Assembly: GCA_015491615.1 (NCBI GenBank)
Contig: WFVN01000128.1
Location: 1 to 14,167 of the forward strand
Direction of reading: 5' to 3'
DNA length: 14,167 bases
From: Gammaproteobacteria bacterium
GTDB taxonomy: Bacteria; Pseudomonadota; Gammaproteobacteria; S012-40
This document shows, one piece after another, positions 1 to 11,306 of the stretch. The notes beneath the pieces were generated by a model. That model was not told the origin of the DNA and made no database searches. It saw nothing but the letters and a program-made list of their open reading frames with translations. Numbering within the stretch: the stretch's first letter is position 1; the number at the start of each line of letters is the position of its first letter. The position numbers were made by a program, and so were the translations under genes.

Positions 1-1
1 A

Positions 2-562
2 GCGAGGATACTCCGACGCGCCCGCTGGATCCGCCGGCAGCAGGCCTACTTCGACCAGTTCAGGCCCCGCACACCGCCACGGCAATACATTGGCGGGGAG
101 ACCCACCGCTACCTGGGACGCCAGTACCGCCTCAAGCTGGTTCGAGGCGAGCGGTCATCCGTGAAGCTCAGCCGGGGTTATTTCTGGGTCACTTGCCGGG
201 GCGACGGCCAACCGGACGCAGTGCGCCGGTTGCTCTGGCAGTGGTATTCCCAGCGGGCGCACGAAAAATTCGCTGAGAGCTTCGAACGCTGCTGGCCCCA
301 CTTTGCCCGCCAGGGCCTGCCACGCCCGACGCTGAAAATCCGCCGCATGAAAACCCGGTGGGGCAGCCTCTCGGAAAGCGGTACGCTGACGCTGAATGTC
401 AGCCTGATACAGGCGCCGCGCGAGTGCATCGACTACGTCATCACCCATGAGCTGTGCCACCTCAAACAGCCGGACCACAGCCCTGCCTTCTACCGCTTGC
501 TTGAGAAGGTCATGCCCGATTGGGAAAGGCGCAAGCGCAAGCTGGAGCTGAGTGTAATCTGA
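2..562 (+). CDS. YgjP-type (M48-like, DUF45) zinc metallopeptidase, 3' part
   Basis: This is a predicted zinc-dependent metallopeptidase of the YgjP family; the physiological substrate is unknown. The reading frame is open from base 2, so the gene begins left of the window; 186 residues plus the stop are visible. A GTG at 161 would cut off the conserved upstream segment (GETHRYLGRQYRLKL, in-window residues about 35-49), so it is not the start. Family marks are the TRWGS motif (about residues 119-123) and, near residue 149, HELCHLKQPDHSPAF. The latter holds the HExxH zinc ligands H149 and H153, catalytic E150, and a likely third ligand, H159. The C-terminus is basic. No partner gene is visible; in other genomes the family often sits beside type I restriction genes, which cannot be checked here. 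Codon use looks less GC-biased than in the genes to the right. Confidence 0.85.
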   Translation, partial: ARILRRARWIRRQQAYFDQFRPRTPPRQYIGGETHRYLGRQYRLKLVRGERSSVKLSRGYFWVTCRGDGQPDAVRRLLWQWYSQRAHEKFAESFERCWPHFARQGLPRPTLKIRRMKTRWGSLSESGTLTLNVSLIQAPRECIDYVITHELCHLKQPDHSPAFYRLLEKVMPDWERRKRKLELSVI

Positions 563-693
563 TCCATCTGAAATACCGTTGCCTTGATGGTACGAGTTCG
601 GGTTGTAGAGCATTTGGCATAAGGGATTCCGGCGACCTTCGCGATGCCACCTGAATACATGCATATCGCTGCGTGGTGTTGTTTGCCAGAAGG
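563..693. other. Low-GC intergenic gap between the metallopeptidase and ppc ends
   Basis: Two genes converge here. G+C is 50 of 100 bases over 562-661, clearly lower than the surrounding genes. I see no strong terminator hairpin for either gene. Parts of 620-660 are faintly reminiscent of IS21-type non-coding DNA, but there are no terminal repeats or transposase frame to support an element. Confidence 0.4.
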
Positions 694-3495
<2,802 letters not shown>

Positions 3496-3548
3496 GGAAT
3501 CCATCGTCGTGGGGGCCGGACAGGTCGGCCCGGAATGCAAAGGCGAGG

Positions 3549-3554
3549 ATTATA
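3549..3554 (-). promoter_or_regulatory. Candidate -10 box for ppc
   Basis: On the minus strand the sequence is a perfect TATAAT, about 50 bp before the ppc ATG, inside the short glgA-ppc gap. No good -35 hexamer lies 16-18 bp upstream, so the promoter may be weak or activator dependent. It would allow ppc expression independent of glgA. Confidence 0.4.
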
Positions 3555-3564
3555 CGCCAATTGC

Positions 3565-3581
3565 CTGAGGGGTGCCCTCAG
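3565..3581. other. Hairpin over the glgA stop codon
   Basis: Arms CTGAGGG (3565-3571) and CCCTCAG (3575-3581) form a perfect 7-bp stem with a 3-base loop. It covers the TGA of glgA and has no U tract on either strand, so it is at best an attenuating or mRNA-stabilising structure between glgA and ppc, not a standard intrinsic terminator. Confidence 0.4.
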
Positions 3582-5038
3582 CCTCCCAGGGCGCGCCGGT
3601 AGAGGGCCAGGTAATGGCCGGCGGCCCGCTGCCAACTGAAGTCCTGGGCCATGCCCCGGCGCATGAGGGCCTCCCAGCGGGGGCGGTCGGCGTACAGGTG
3701 GAGGGCGCGGTGCACGGCGCCGGCGAGGGCGTCGGCAGTGGCGGGGGCGAACTGGAAGCCGGTGGCGGTCCCTTGGGCCAGGTTCTCGGGGCTGGCGTCC
3801 ACCACCGAGTCGGCCAGCCCGCCGGTGCGGTGCACCACCGGCACGGTACCGTAGCGGAGGCTGTAGATCTGGTTGAGTCCGCAGGGCTCGAAGCGCGAGG
3901 GCATGAGAAACAGGTCGGCGCCGGCCTCGATGAGGTGGGCGAGGGCCTCGTTGTATCCCAGGTGGGCGGCCACTTGCCCGGGATGGGCGTCGGCGGTACG
4001 ACGTACCCGCATCTCCAGATCGGCGTCGCCGGAGCCGAGGATCACCAGGCGCAAGTCGCGCGTCAACAGGTGGGGCAGGGCATCAAGGATGAGGTCGGCG
4101 CCCTTCTGATCCACCAGGCGACCGATGAAAGCGGCCAGGGGGGCGTCCGGGTCTCCGAGAATGCCGAAGTGGGCGCGCAGGGCGGCCTTGTCGCGGGCCT
4201 TGCCGCCTAGATGATCGGGGTCGTAGTGGGCGGGGATGAACGGGTCCCGACGCGGGTCCCACTGGTGGTAGTCCACGCCGTTGAGGATGCCCACCAGGCG
4301 CTCCTTGCGCCAGCGCAGGATGGGGTCCAGGCCGTAGCCGAAGGGAGGGGTCTGGATTTCCTGCGCGTAGGTGGGGCTGACGGTGGTGAGCCAGTCGGCG
4401 AACAGCAGCCCGCCCTTGATGAATACCAGATCGCCGTAGAACTCCAGGCCGTCCGGTCCCCACAGCGATTCGGGCAGGGCCAGGCGCCGGAAGACGTCGG
4501 CGGGAAAGCGCCCCTGGTAGGCCAGGTTGTGGATGGTGAACACGCTCGCCGGACGGCGCATCTCCAGGGAGAGGAGGGCGGGGACGAGGGCCGTCTGCCA
4601 GTCGTTGGCGTGCACCAGGTCGGGTTGCCAGTGGGGGTCCAGCCGCCCCAGGGCCAGGTCGGCGCAGACGCGCGAGAAGGCGGCGAAGCGCTGTGGGTTG
4701 TCGGGCCAATCCAGCCCTTCGGCGGTGCCGTAGGGGCCGCCCACCCGGTCGTAGTACTGGGGGATGTCCACCAGATAGAGCGGCACGTCCGTTGCTGGCA
4801 GACGGGAGAGGAGCAGGCGTACCGGAAATCGGCATCCAGCGATGTGGAACTGGGCCAGTTGATGGGGGGCGGCGAGTTGCTCCAGCACCGCCCGGTAGGC
4901 GGGCAGGCACAGGCGCACGTCCACCCCCAGTTCGTGCAGGGCCTGGCTGAGGCCCTGGGCCACGTCGGCCAGCCCGCCGGTCTTCACCAAGGGATGGATT
5001 TCGCTGGTGGTGAACAGAATCTTGAGTTCGTGTGGCAC
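3578..5038 (-). CDS. glgA: Glycogen synthase (ADP-glucose), GT5 family
   Basis: This enzyme transfers glucose from ADP-glucose to the non-reducing end of alpha-1,4-glucan, the elongation step of glycogen synthesis. The product is 486 residues, close to the 477 of E. coli and complete. It has the two Rossmann domains of GT-B enzymes. The N-terminal KTGGLADV motif (residues 19-26) binds ADP-glucose. The catalytic HANDWQTAL segment lies in the middle. The C-terminal FEPCGLNQIYSLRYGTVPVV carries the conserved Glu of the retaining mechanism, followed by RTGGLADSV. The start is GTG at 5038, preceded by GGAG at normal spacing. ppc follows on the same strand; gnd is divergent across a 142-bp gap. The other glycogen genes (glgB, glgC, glgP) are not in the window. 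Confidence 0.96.
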   Translation of the reverse strand: MPHELKILFTTSEIHPLVKTGGLADVAQGLSQALHELGVDVRLCLPAYRAVLEQLAAPHQLAQFHIAGCRFPVRLLLSRLPATDVPLYLVDIPQYYDRVGGPYGTAEGLDWPDNPQRFAAFSRVCADLALGRLDPHWQPDLVHANDWQTALVPALLSLEMRRPASVFTIHNLAYQGRFPADVFRRLALPESLWGPDGLEFYGDLVFIKGGLLFADWLTTVSPTYAQEIQTPPFGYGLDPILRWRKERLVGILNGVDYHQWDPRRDPFIPAHYDPDHLGGKARDKAALRAHFGILGDPDAPLAAFIGRLVDQKGADLILDALPHLLTRDLRLVILGSGDADLEMRVRRTADAHPGQVAAHLGYNEALAHLIEAGADLFLMPSRFEPCGLNQIYSLRYGTVPVVHRTGGLADSVVDASPENLAQGTATGFQFAPATADALAGAVHRALHLYADRPRWEALMRRGMAQDFSWQRAAGHYLALYRRALGG

Positions 5039-5053
5039 GGTGTGCTCCGTGTT

Positions 5054-5082
5054 CTTAAATTTGTCTTCCGTCCTGCCGACAA
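5054..5082 (-). promoter_or_regulatory. Weak candidate sigma-70 promoter for glgA
   Basis: On the minus strand TTGTCG (5077-5082) and TTTAAG (5054-5059) are separated by exactly 17 bp, each matching 4 of 6 consensus bases. The transcript would start only about ten bases before the GTG, cutting close to the Shine-Dalgarno, which argues against it. No convincing promoter was seen for gnd in the same gap. Confidence 0.2.
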
Positions 5083-5137
5083 GGGTGCCATCCCGGCCAT
5101 GGACTACGCTGGGGGTATGTTAGCCCAGATGGGCGTG

Positions 5138-5154
5138 GTGCCGTTCCCCGGCAC
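5138..5154 (+). other. Hairpin in the gnd leader
   Basis: Arms GTGCCG (5138-5143) and CGGCAC (5149-5154) pair perfectly around a 5-base loop, about 14 bases ahead of the gnd Shine-Dalgarno AAAGGAG (5168-5174). It could be a leader structure or an operator; nothing further supports either. Confidence 0.25.
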
Positions 5155-5180
5155 GCGCATCACGACGAAAGGAGAGACAC

Positions 5181-6622
<1,442 letters not shown>

Positions 6623-6623
<1 letters not shown>

Positions 6624-8110
6624 TGCTCATCGAACCCTGCACCTACGTCATCTTCGGCGCCACCGGCAACCTCTCCCGGCGCAAGCTCATGCCCGCCCTC
6701 TATCACCTGGAGGCCGCCGGGCGCCTCCCCGAGGGGACCCGCATCCTGGCCGTGGGGCGGCGCCCCTGGAGCCAGGACGACTGGATCGCCGAGCTGCGCG
6801 GGATGATCGAGAAGCAGGCCCGTGGCGGCCTCAAGGAGGACGTCTTCGCCCGCTTCGCCCGCCTCCATCACTACCTGCAAGGGGACCTGCGCGAGGCGGA
6901 GCTCTACCGGGCCATGGGCCAGCTCCTCGACGGCGATCCCGGCTTCCCCAACAACGCCGCCTTCTACATGGCCATCCGCCCGCAGGAATTCCCCCTGGTG
7001 GTGGACCGCCTGGGGGAGGCGGGCCTGGTGCACGAGGACCACGGCTGGCGCCGGGTGGTGATCGAAAAGCCCTTCGGCTACGACCTGGAGAGCGCTTTCA
7101 TGCTCCAGCACCGTCTCCACCGGCACCTGGCCGAGCACCAGATCTTCCGCATCGACCACTATTTGGGCAAGGCGACGGTGCAGAACGTGCTGGTGTTCCG
7201 CTTCGCCAACCTGCTCATGGAACCCCTGTGGAACCGCAACTACATCGACCACGTGCAGATCACCCACTCGGAGACGGTGGGCATCGAGGGACGCGCGGAC
7301 TACTACGACAATGCCGGCGCCCTGCGCGACATGATCCAGAGCCACCTGTTGCAGTTGTTCACCCTGGTGGCCATGGAACCGCCCGCCTCCATGGAGGCCG
7401 AGGCCCTGCGCGACGAGAAGGTGAAGGTGCTCAAGTCGGTGCGCCCCATCCCCAAGAACGCCGTCCACGCCCATGCCTTCCGCGCTCAGTACGTCTCTGG
7501 CATGGTGGGCGGGGACAAAGTCAAGGGCTATCTGGAAGAGGAGGGCGTCGCCCCAAACAGCACCACCGAGACCTACGCCGCCCTCAAGCTGTACGTGGAC
7601 AACTGGCGCTGGCGCGACGTGCCCTTCTACATCCGCACCGGCAAGCGCATGGCGGAGGGCAAGTCGGCCATCAGCATCCGCTTCAAGGTTCCCCCCCAGC
7701 ACCTGTTCCGCAACACCCCGGTGGAGCGCATCAAGCCCGACTGGCTGCTCATGGGCATTCAGCCGCAGGAAGTCCTGCGCCTGGAAATGCAGGTGAAGGA
7801 GCCGGGCCTGGAGATGGTCACCCGAACCATGAGCCTGGACGCCAGCTTTCGGCAGGAATTCGAGCCCGCCTACGACGCCTACGAAGACCTGCTCCTGGAC
7901 GTGATCGAAGGCGACCGCACCCTGTTCCTGCGCTACGATGAAGTGGAATGGGCCTGGCGGGTGGTGGATCCGGTGTTGCGCGTCTGGGCCACCGAGCGCG
8001 ACTACATCCCCACCTATCCGGCGGGCACCTGGGGCCCGCAGGAGACGCGCCGCCTGTTCGACCGTGAAGACCAGTTCTGGCGCCATTCCCTGGAGCCGGA
8101 CGAAGACTGA
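6623..8110 (+). CDS. zwf: Glucose-6-phosphate 1-dehydrogenase
   Basis: This enzyme oxidises glucose 6-phosphate to 6-phosphogluconolactone with NADP+, the entry step of the oxidative pentose phosphate pathway. The product is 495 residues (E. coli 491). The nucleotide-binding loop is GATGNLSRRKL (12-22), a variant of the more usual GASGDLA. EKPFG is at 148-152, the active-site signature RIDHYLGKA at 176-184, NYIDHVQIT at 206-214, and GALRDMIQSHLLQ with the catalytic-base histidine near 241. I chose the ATG at 6623, which overlaps the gnd stop and follows AAGGAG at 6607-6612, over an upstream GTG at 6587 inside gnd. The 6-phosphogluconolactonase gene that often accompanies this pair is absent here. 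Confidence 0.97.
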
Positions 8111-8145
8111 CCTCCAACCCACGCGAAGAGAGAAGGAGACGAGCC

Positions 8146-8409
8146 ATGTCCCACGACCATGAACACCGCCACGAGCACGCCCATCCCCACACCCATACCC
8201 ACACCCACGAACACCGTCACGGGGACCTGGTGCACAGCCACGAGCACAGCCACACCCACAGCCACGAGCACGCCCACGTCCATGCCCACGCGCATGACCA
8301 CGACGGCGATCCGAACGTGCACGACCACGACCACGGCGGCGAGCACGGCCCACACGAACACGATCATCCCGGGCACGAGCACGAGCCCCACGACGACCAC
8401 GGCCACTGA
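8146..8409 (+). CDS. Small histidine-rich, probably metal-binding protein
   Basis: The product is 87 residues, of which 36 are His (41%), mostly as alternating HX dipeptides with X = D, E, R, A, T or S. A short non-His break (GDLV) falls near residues 26-29 and another (DGDPNV) near 53-58. There is no Cys, no aromatic residue, no signal peptide and no membrane segment, so it should be cytoplasmic and disordered without metal. Such composition is known from nickel or zinc storage proteins such as Helicobacter Hpn; by analogy it may bind or buffer Ni, Zn, Co or Cu. I infer this and do not recognise an orthologue. A clear AAGGAG (8133-8138) lies 7 bases before the ATG, and the gene starts 35 bp after zwf, so it is probably the third gene of the gnd-zwf operon. 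A GC hairpin follows the stop. Confidence 0.75.
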   Translation: MSHDHEHRHEHAHPHTHTHTHEHRHGDLVHSHEHSHTHSHEHAHVHAHAHDHDGDPNVHDHDHGGEHGPHEHDHPGHEHEPHDDHGH

Positions 8410-8417
8410 GCCCATCG

Positions 8418-8445
8418 CCCCGCCGGCAACAAGACGCCGGCGGGG
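8418..8445. terminator. GC-rich hairpin between converging genes
   Basis: Arms CCCCGCCGGC (8418-8427) and GCCGGCGGGG (8436-8445) pair over 10 perfect base pairs around an 8-base loop. It lies just after the stop of the His-rich gene and touches the stop codon of fisR on the other strand, so it can serve both. Neither side has a U tract, so termination may be Rho-assisted, or the hairpin may protect mRNA 3' ends. Confidence 0.6.
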
Positions 8446-9753
8446 TCATCCCCCGCCGCGTAGCCCTTGCAGCTTGCGGTACAGCGTCCGCTCCGATACC
8501 CCTAGAACACGCGCTAAGGCGCGGCGGTCCTGGCCATGGCGGGCCACGGTCCAGCGCAGATAGCGCCGTTCCACCTCGTCCAGGGGCAGCAGGCGGCCGT
8601 CCAGCCATGGCGCCGGCGCTTCCGGGGTGGCCTCCTCCGTTGTCCCCACCAGGTCGAAGTGCTCCGGTCGCAACACTTCGCCGTCGCATAGGATCACCGC
8701 CCGTTCCAGGTGGTTGCGCAGCTCGCGCACGTTGCCGGGGAAGTCATACGCCAGGAGGTGCTCCAGGGCCGCCGGGGAGAGGACTAGGGTGCGCTCCGGG
8801 GCGATCTGCCCCAGCAGGTGCATGATGAGGTCGGGCAGGTCCTCGCGCCGCTCCCGCAGGGGCGGTAGGACCACCGGGAAGGCGCTGATCCGGTAGTACA
8901 GGTCACGGCGGAAACTGCCCTCGGCCACCATCGCCTTCAGGTCCCGGTGCGTGGCGCACACCAGACGGAAGTCCGCCTGGCGCGGCTCCACGCCCCCCAC
9001 CCGCCGGTAGGTGCGCGTCTCCAGCAGGCGCAGCAATTTCACTTGCAGGGGCAGGGGCACGTCGCCGATCTCGTCCAGGAACAGGGTGCCGCCATGGGCT
9101 GCCTCCACCAGGCCGATCTTGCGCGTGTGGGCGCCGGTGAAGGCCCCCTTCTCGTGCCCGAACAGCTCGCTCTCGAACAGGCTCTCGGTGAGGCCGGAGC
9201 AGTCCACCGCGACGAAAGGGCCGTCGGCGCGGGTGCTGGCCTCGTGCACGGCGCGCGCCGCCACCTCTTTGCCGGTCCCCGACTCCCCCAGCAGCAGGAC
9301 GGTGGTGTCCGAGGGGGCGGCGCGGTTGATGAGGTCCATGGCGCGCAGGAAGGCCGGCGAACGGCCGATGGGGCCGCCGGCGGCACTCTCCCCCAGGGGC
9401 ACGCGGGGGTGGCGGATGACCTCCAAGAAGCCCACCAGGGCCTCGTCCTCACGCACCGGGTGGAGGGTCACCTCCACATGCTCCTGGCCGCGCGGGGTGT
9501 GATGGACGTGTAGAACCCGTTGGCTCTGGCCCGACTCCCGGCTGGCGGCGAGGGGGCAGGCCTCCCCCGCCTGATCGCAGGGGACGGTGTAGCGGTGGGA
9601 GACCTGGTAGCACGTGCGTCCGGCCGGCGGCGTGCCGTAGAGGTCGCGGTAGGCGCGGTTGGTGGCGAGGATGCGGTAGTCCAGGCCGATGAGCACGGCC
9701 GGGTCGTCGATGGTGTCCAAGAGGACGGAGGCGGTACGGGAGTCGAGGGTCAT
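8446..9753 (-). CDS. fisR: Sigma-54 dependent activator FisR (PAS/AAA+/Fis), sulfane-sulfur sensor
   Basis: This is a bacterial enhancer-binding protein of 435 residues that would activate sigma-54 RNA polymerase. The N-terminal PAS-like sensor (about 8-118) holds three cysteines, C48, C59 and C66. The central AAA+ domain has Walker A GESGTGK (156-162), the sigma-54 contact loop GAFTGA (203-208), Walker B TLFLDEIG (223-230) and the arginine-finger region FRRDLYYRIS (281-290). A Fis-type helix-turn-helix ends the protein (about 391-431). The cysteine spacing of 11 and 7 equals that recalled for FisR of Cupriavidus pinatubonensis (C53, C64, C71), which senses reactive sulfane sulfur and activates pdo-sqr. 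The gene is divergent from an SQR gene behind a consensus sigma-54 promoter, which strengthens the assignment. The ATG at 9753 has no clear Shine-Dalgarno; a palindrome occupies that position and may allow autoregulation. Confidence 0.88.
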   Translation of the reverse strand: MTLDSRTASVLLDTIDDPAVLIGLDYRILATNRAYRDLYGTPPAGRTCYQVSHRYTVPCDQAGEACPLAASRESGQSQRVLHVHHTPRGQEHVEVTLHPVREDEALVGFLEVIRHPRVPLGESAAGGPIGRSPAFLRAMDLINRAAPSDTTVLLLGESGTGKEVAARAVHEASTRADGPFVAVDCSGLTESLFESELFGHEKGAFTGAHTRKIGLVEAAHGGTLFLDEIGDVPLPLQVKLLRLLETRTYRRVGGVEPRQADFRLVCATHRDLKAMVAEGSFRRDLYYRISAFPVVLPPLRERREDLPDLIMHLLGQIAPERTLVLSPAALEHLLAYDFPGNVRELRNHLERAVILCDGEVLRPEHFDLVGTTEEATPEAPAPWLDGRLLPLDEVERRYLRWTVARHGQDRRALARVLGVSERTLYRKLQGLRGGG

Positions 9754-9755
9754 GA

Positions 9756-9771
9756 CTGACAGTTCTGTCAG
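9756..9771. promoter_or_regulatory. Palindromic candidate FisR binding site (enhancer/operator)
   Basis: CTGACAGTTCTGTCAG has two perfect 7-base inverted halves around TT. It lies two bases before the fisR ATG and about 130 bp upstream of the sigma-54 -24 element of SQR, a normal distance for an enhancer. An extra TGTCA half-site at 9788-9792 sits 22 bp (two helical turns) from the TGTCA of the right arm. Assignment to FisR is inference from position. Confidence 0.6.
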
Positions 9772-9859
9772 GCGAGAGTTTTCATGGTGTCACTTTTGGC
9801 TTGATCGTGGCAAGGCGGTTCGATGGCCCGAAGGAGGCGAGGTTTGTTCTTTTTATAAA

Positions 9860-9872
9860 AATCAATGGGTTG
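9860..9872 (+). promoter_or_regulatory. IHF binding site
   Basis: AATCAATGGGTTG fits the IHF consensus WATCAANNNNTTR at every defined position. It has an AT-rich flank upstream (9847-9860), as good IHF sites do, in a stretch with only 18 G+C in 60 bases (9841-9900). It lies between the palindrome and the sigma-54 promoter, where IHF bending would bring the activator to the polymerase. Confidence 0.7.
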
Positions 9873-9899
9873 TGAATTCATGCGCATTTTTCTCATGAA

Positions 9900-9915
9900 T
9901 GGCACGGCGGTTGCC
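9900..9915 (+). promoter_or_regulatory. Sigma-54 (-24/-12) promoter of SQR
   Basis: TGGCACGGCGGTTGCC matches the consensus TGGCACG-N4-TTGC exactly, with the GG at 9901-9902 and the GC at 9913-9914 separated by the required 10 bases. The start should be near 9926, giving a leader of about 90 bases before the SQR ATG. No convincing sigma-70 promoter was seen for SQR. Confidence 0.88.
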
Positions 9916-9958
9916 CTTATGTGAGCGCCCGCCCCTCGGCTGCTATGCCCTGGTGGGG

Positions 9959-9990
9959 GCCGGTTTCCCCGAACGAAAACCGGCGTTCGA
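9959..9990 (+). other. SQR leader hairpin with an alternative overlapping fold
   Basis: Arms GCCGGTTT (9959-9966) and AAACCGGC (9977-9984) form a perfect 8-bp stem. A second pairing, CGAACG (9970-9975) with CGTTCG (9984-9989), overlaps the loop and the 3' arm, so both cannot form fully at once. They end 11-16 bases before the ribosome binding site AAGGAG (10001-10006). A role in mRNA stability or translation is possible but unproven. Confidence 0.4.
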
Positions 9991-10014
9991 TCACGACAAC
10001 AAGGAGAGATTCAC

Positions 10015-11286
10015 ATGGCGCACATCGTCATTTTGGGAGCGGGCACCGGCGGCATGCCGGCGGCTTACGAGATCCGGGAGATCCTGGGCAAGGAACATCA
10101 GGTCACCCTGGTGAACGCGAGCGAGACGTTTCAGTTCGTCCCCTCCAATCCATGGGTGGCCGTGGGCTGGCGGGACCGTAAGGAGACCACCTTCCCCATC
10201 CGCCCGTACGTGGAGAAGAAGGGCATCCAGTTCGTGCCCCAGCCGGTGACGCACATCGACGCCGAGGGCAACCGCCTGGAGCTGGCCAACGGTGAGACCC
10301 TGGACTACGACTATCTGGTCATCACCACCGGCCCCAAGCTGGCCTTCGACGAGGTGCCCGGGGCTGGTCCCGAGGGTCACACACAGTCGGTGTGCACCAT
10401 CGACCACGCCGAGCGTGCCTTCGCCGCCTACCAGGAGTTCGTCAAGGATCCGGGCCCGGTGATCGTCGGCGCCATGCCCGGGGCGAGCTGCTTCGGCCCC
10501 GCCTACGAGTACGCCATGATCCTGGACACCGACCTGCGCAAGCGCAAGATCCGCGACAAGGTGCCCATGACCTTCGTCACCTCCGAGCCCTACATCGGCC
10601 ACCTGGGCTTGGGCGGCGTGGGCGATTCCAAGGGTCTGCTGGAGAGCGAGCTGCGCCATCGCCACATCAAGTGGATCACCAACGCCAAGACCACGCGGGT
10701 GGAAGACGGCAAGATGTATGTGGAGGAGCTGGACGACCAGGGCAACGTGCTCAAGGAGCACGAGCTGCCCTTCAAGTTCAACATGATGCTCCCCGCCTTC
10801 AAGGGGGTGGATGCAGTGGCCAACGTGGAGGGGCTGTGCAATCCGCGCGGCTTCGTCATCGTCGACGAGCATCAGAAGAGCCCCAAGTATCCCAACATCT
10901 ATTCCGCCGGGGTGTGCATCGCCATTCCTCCCATCGAGCCCACGCCGGTGCCCACCGGCGCCCCCAAGACGGGTTACATGATCGAGTCCATGGTCACCGC
11001 CATCGCCCACAACCTGCGTGACGAGCTGGCTGGTAAGGAGCCCACCCACCAGGGCACCTGGGCGGCCATCTGCCTGGCCGACATGGGTGACACCGGTGCC
11101 GCCTTCGTGGCCATCCCGCAGATCCCGCCGCGCAACGTCACCTGGGCCAAGGAGGGCAAATGGGTGCACCTGGCCAAGGTGGCCTTCGAGAAGTACTTCA
11201 TCCGCAAGATGAAGAAGGGAACCTCCGAACCCCTCTACGAGAGAGTGGTGCTCAAGGCCCTGGGGATCGAACGCCTCAAGGACTGA
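10015..11286 (+). CDS. sqr: Sulfide:quinone oxidoreductase
   Basis: This flavoprotein oxidises sulfide to sulfane sulfur or polysulfide and passes the electrons to the membrane quinone pool. The product is 423 residues. The FAD-binding loop GAGTGG is at 8-13. Three catalytic cysteines are present: C127 in QSVCTIDHAE, C159 in GASCFGPAYEYAM and C353 in AAICLADMGD. These correspond to C128, C160 and C356 recalled for the Acidithiobacillus ferrooxidans enzyme, to which the whole length looks closely similar. No membrane helix is seen; the C-terminal WVHLAKVAFEKYFIRKMKKG segment is amphipathic and basic, as in monotopic SQRs. All three cysteines argue against flavocytochrome c sulfide dehydrogenase. 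The ATG follows AAGGAG at 10001-10006. The gene is probably monocistronic, with a sigma-54 promoter before it and a terminator after it, and divergent from fisR. Confidence 0.95.
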   Translation: MAHIVILGAGTGGMPAAYEIREILGKEHQVTLVNASETFQFVPSNPWVAVGWRDRKETTFPIRPYVEKKGIQFVPQPVTHIDAEGNRLELANGETLDYDYLVITTGPKLAFDEVPGAGPEGHTQSVCTIDHAERAFAAYQEFVKDPGPVIVGAMPGASCFGPAYEYAMILDTDLRKRKIRDKVPMTFVTSEPYIGHLGLGGVGDSKGLLESELRHRHIKWITNAKTTRVEDGKMYVEELDDQGNVLKEHELPFKFNMMLPAFKGVDAVANVEGLCNPRGFVIVDEHQKSPKYPNIYSAGVCIAIPPIEPTPVPTGAPKTGYMIESMVTAIAHNLRDELAGKEPTHQGTWAAICLADMGDTGAAFVAIPQIPPRNVTWAKEGKWVHLAKVAFEKYFIRKMKKGTSEPLYERVVLKALGIERLKD

Positions 11287-11306
11287 TCCCCGAACGGGTC
11301 GTTTTC

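Noticed and set aside
620..662. Insertion-sequence remnant of IS21 type
   Set aside because: The resemblance is from memory and short, with no terminal repeats, target duplication or transposase codons; kept only as a weak hint.
155..664. Minus-strand open frame of 169 codons over the metallopeptidase and the gap
   Set aside because: It is antisense to a gene with clear catalytic motifs, shows no recognisable domain, and is explained by base composition.
8150..8405. CRISPR or satellite-like DNA in the CAC-rich stretch
   Set aside because: The periodicity is that of alternating His codons, with no constant-length repeat and spacer units; an open frame with a ribosome binding site explains it.
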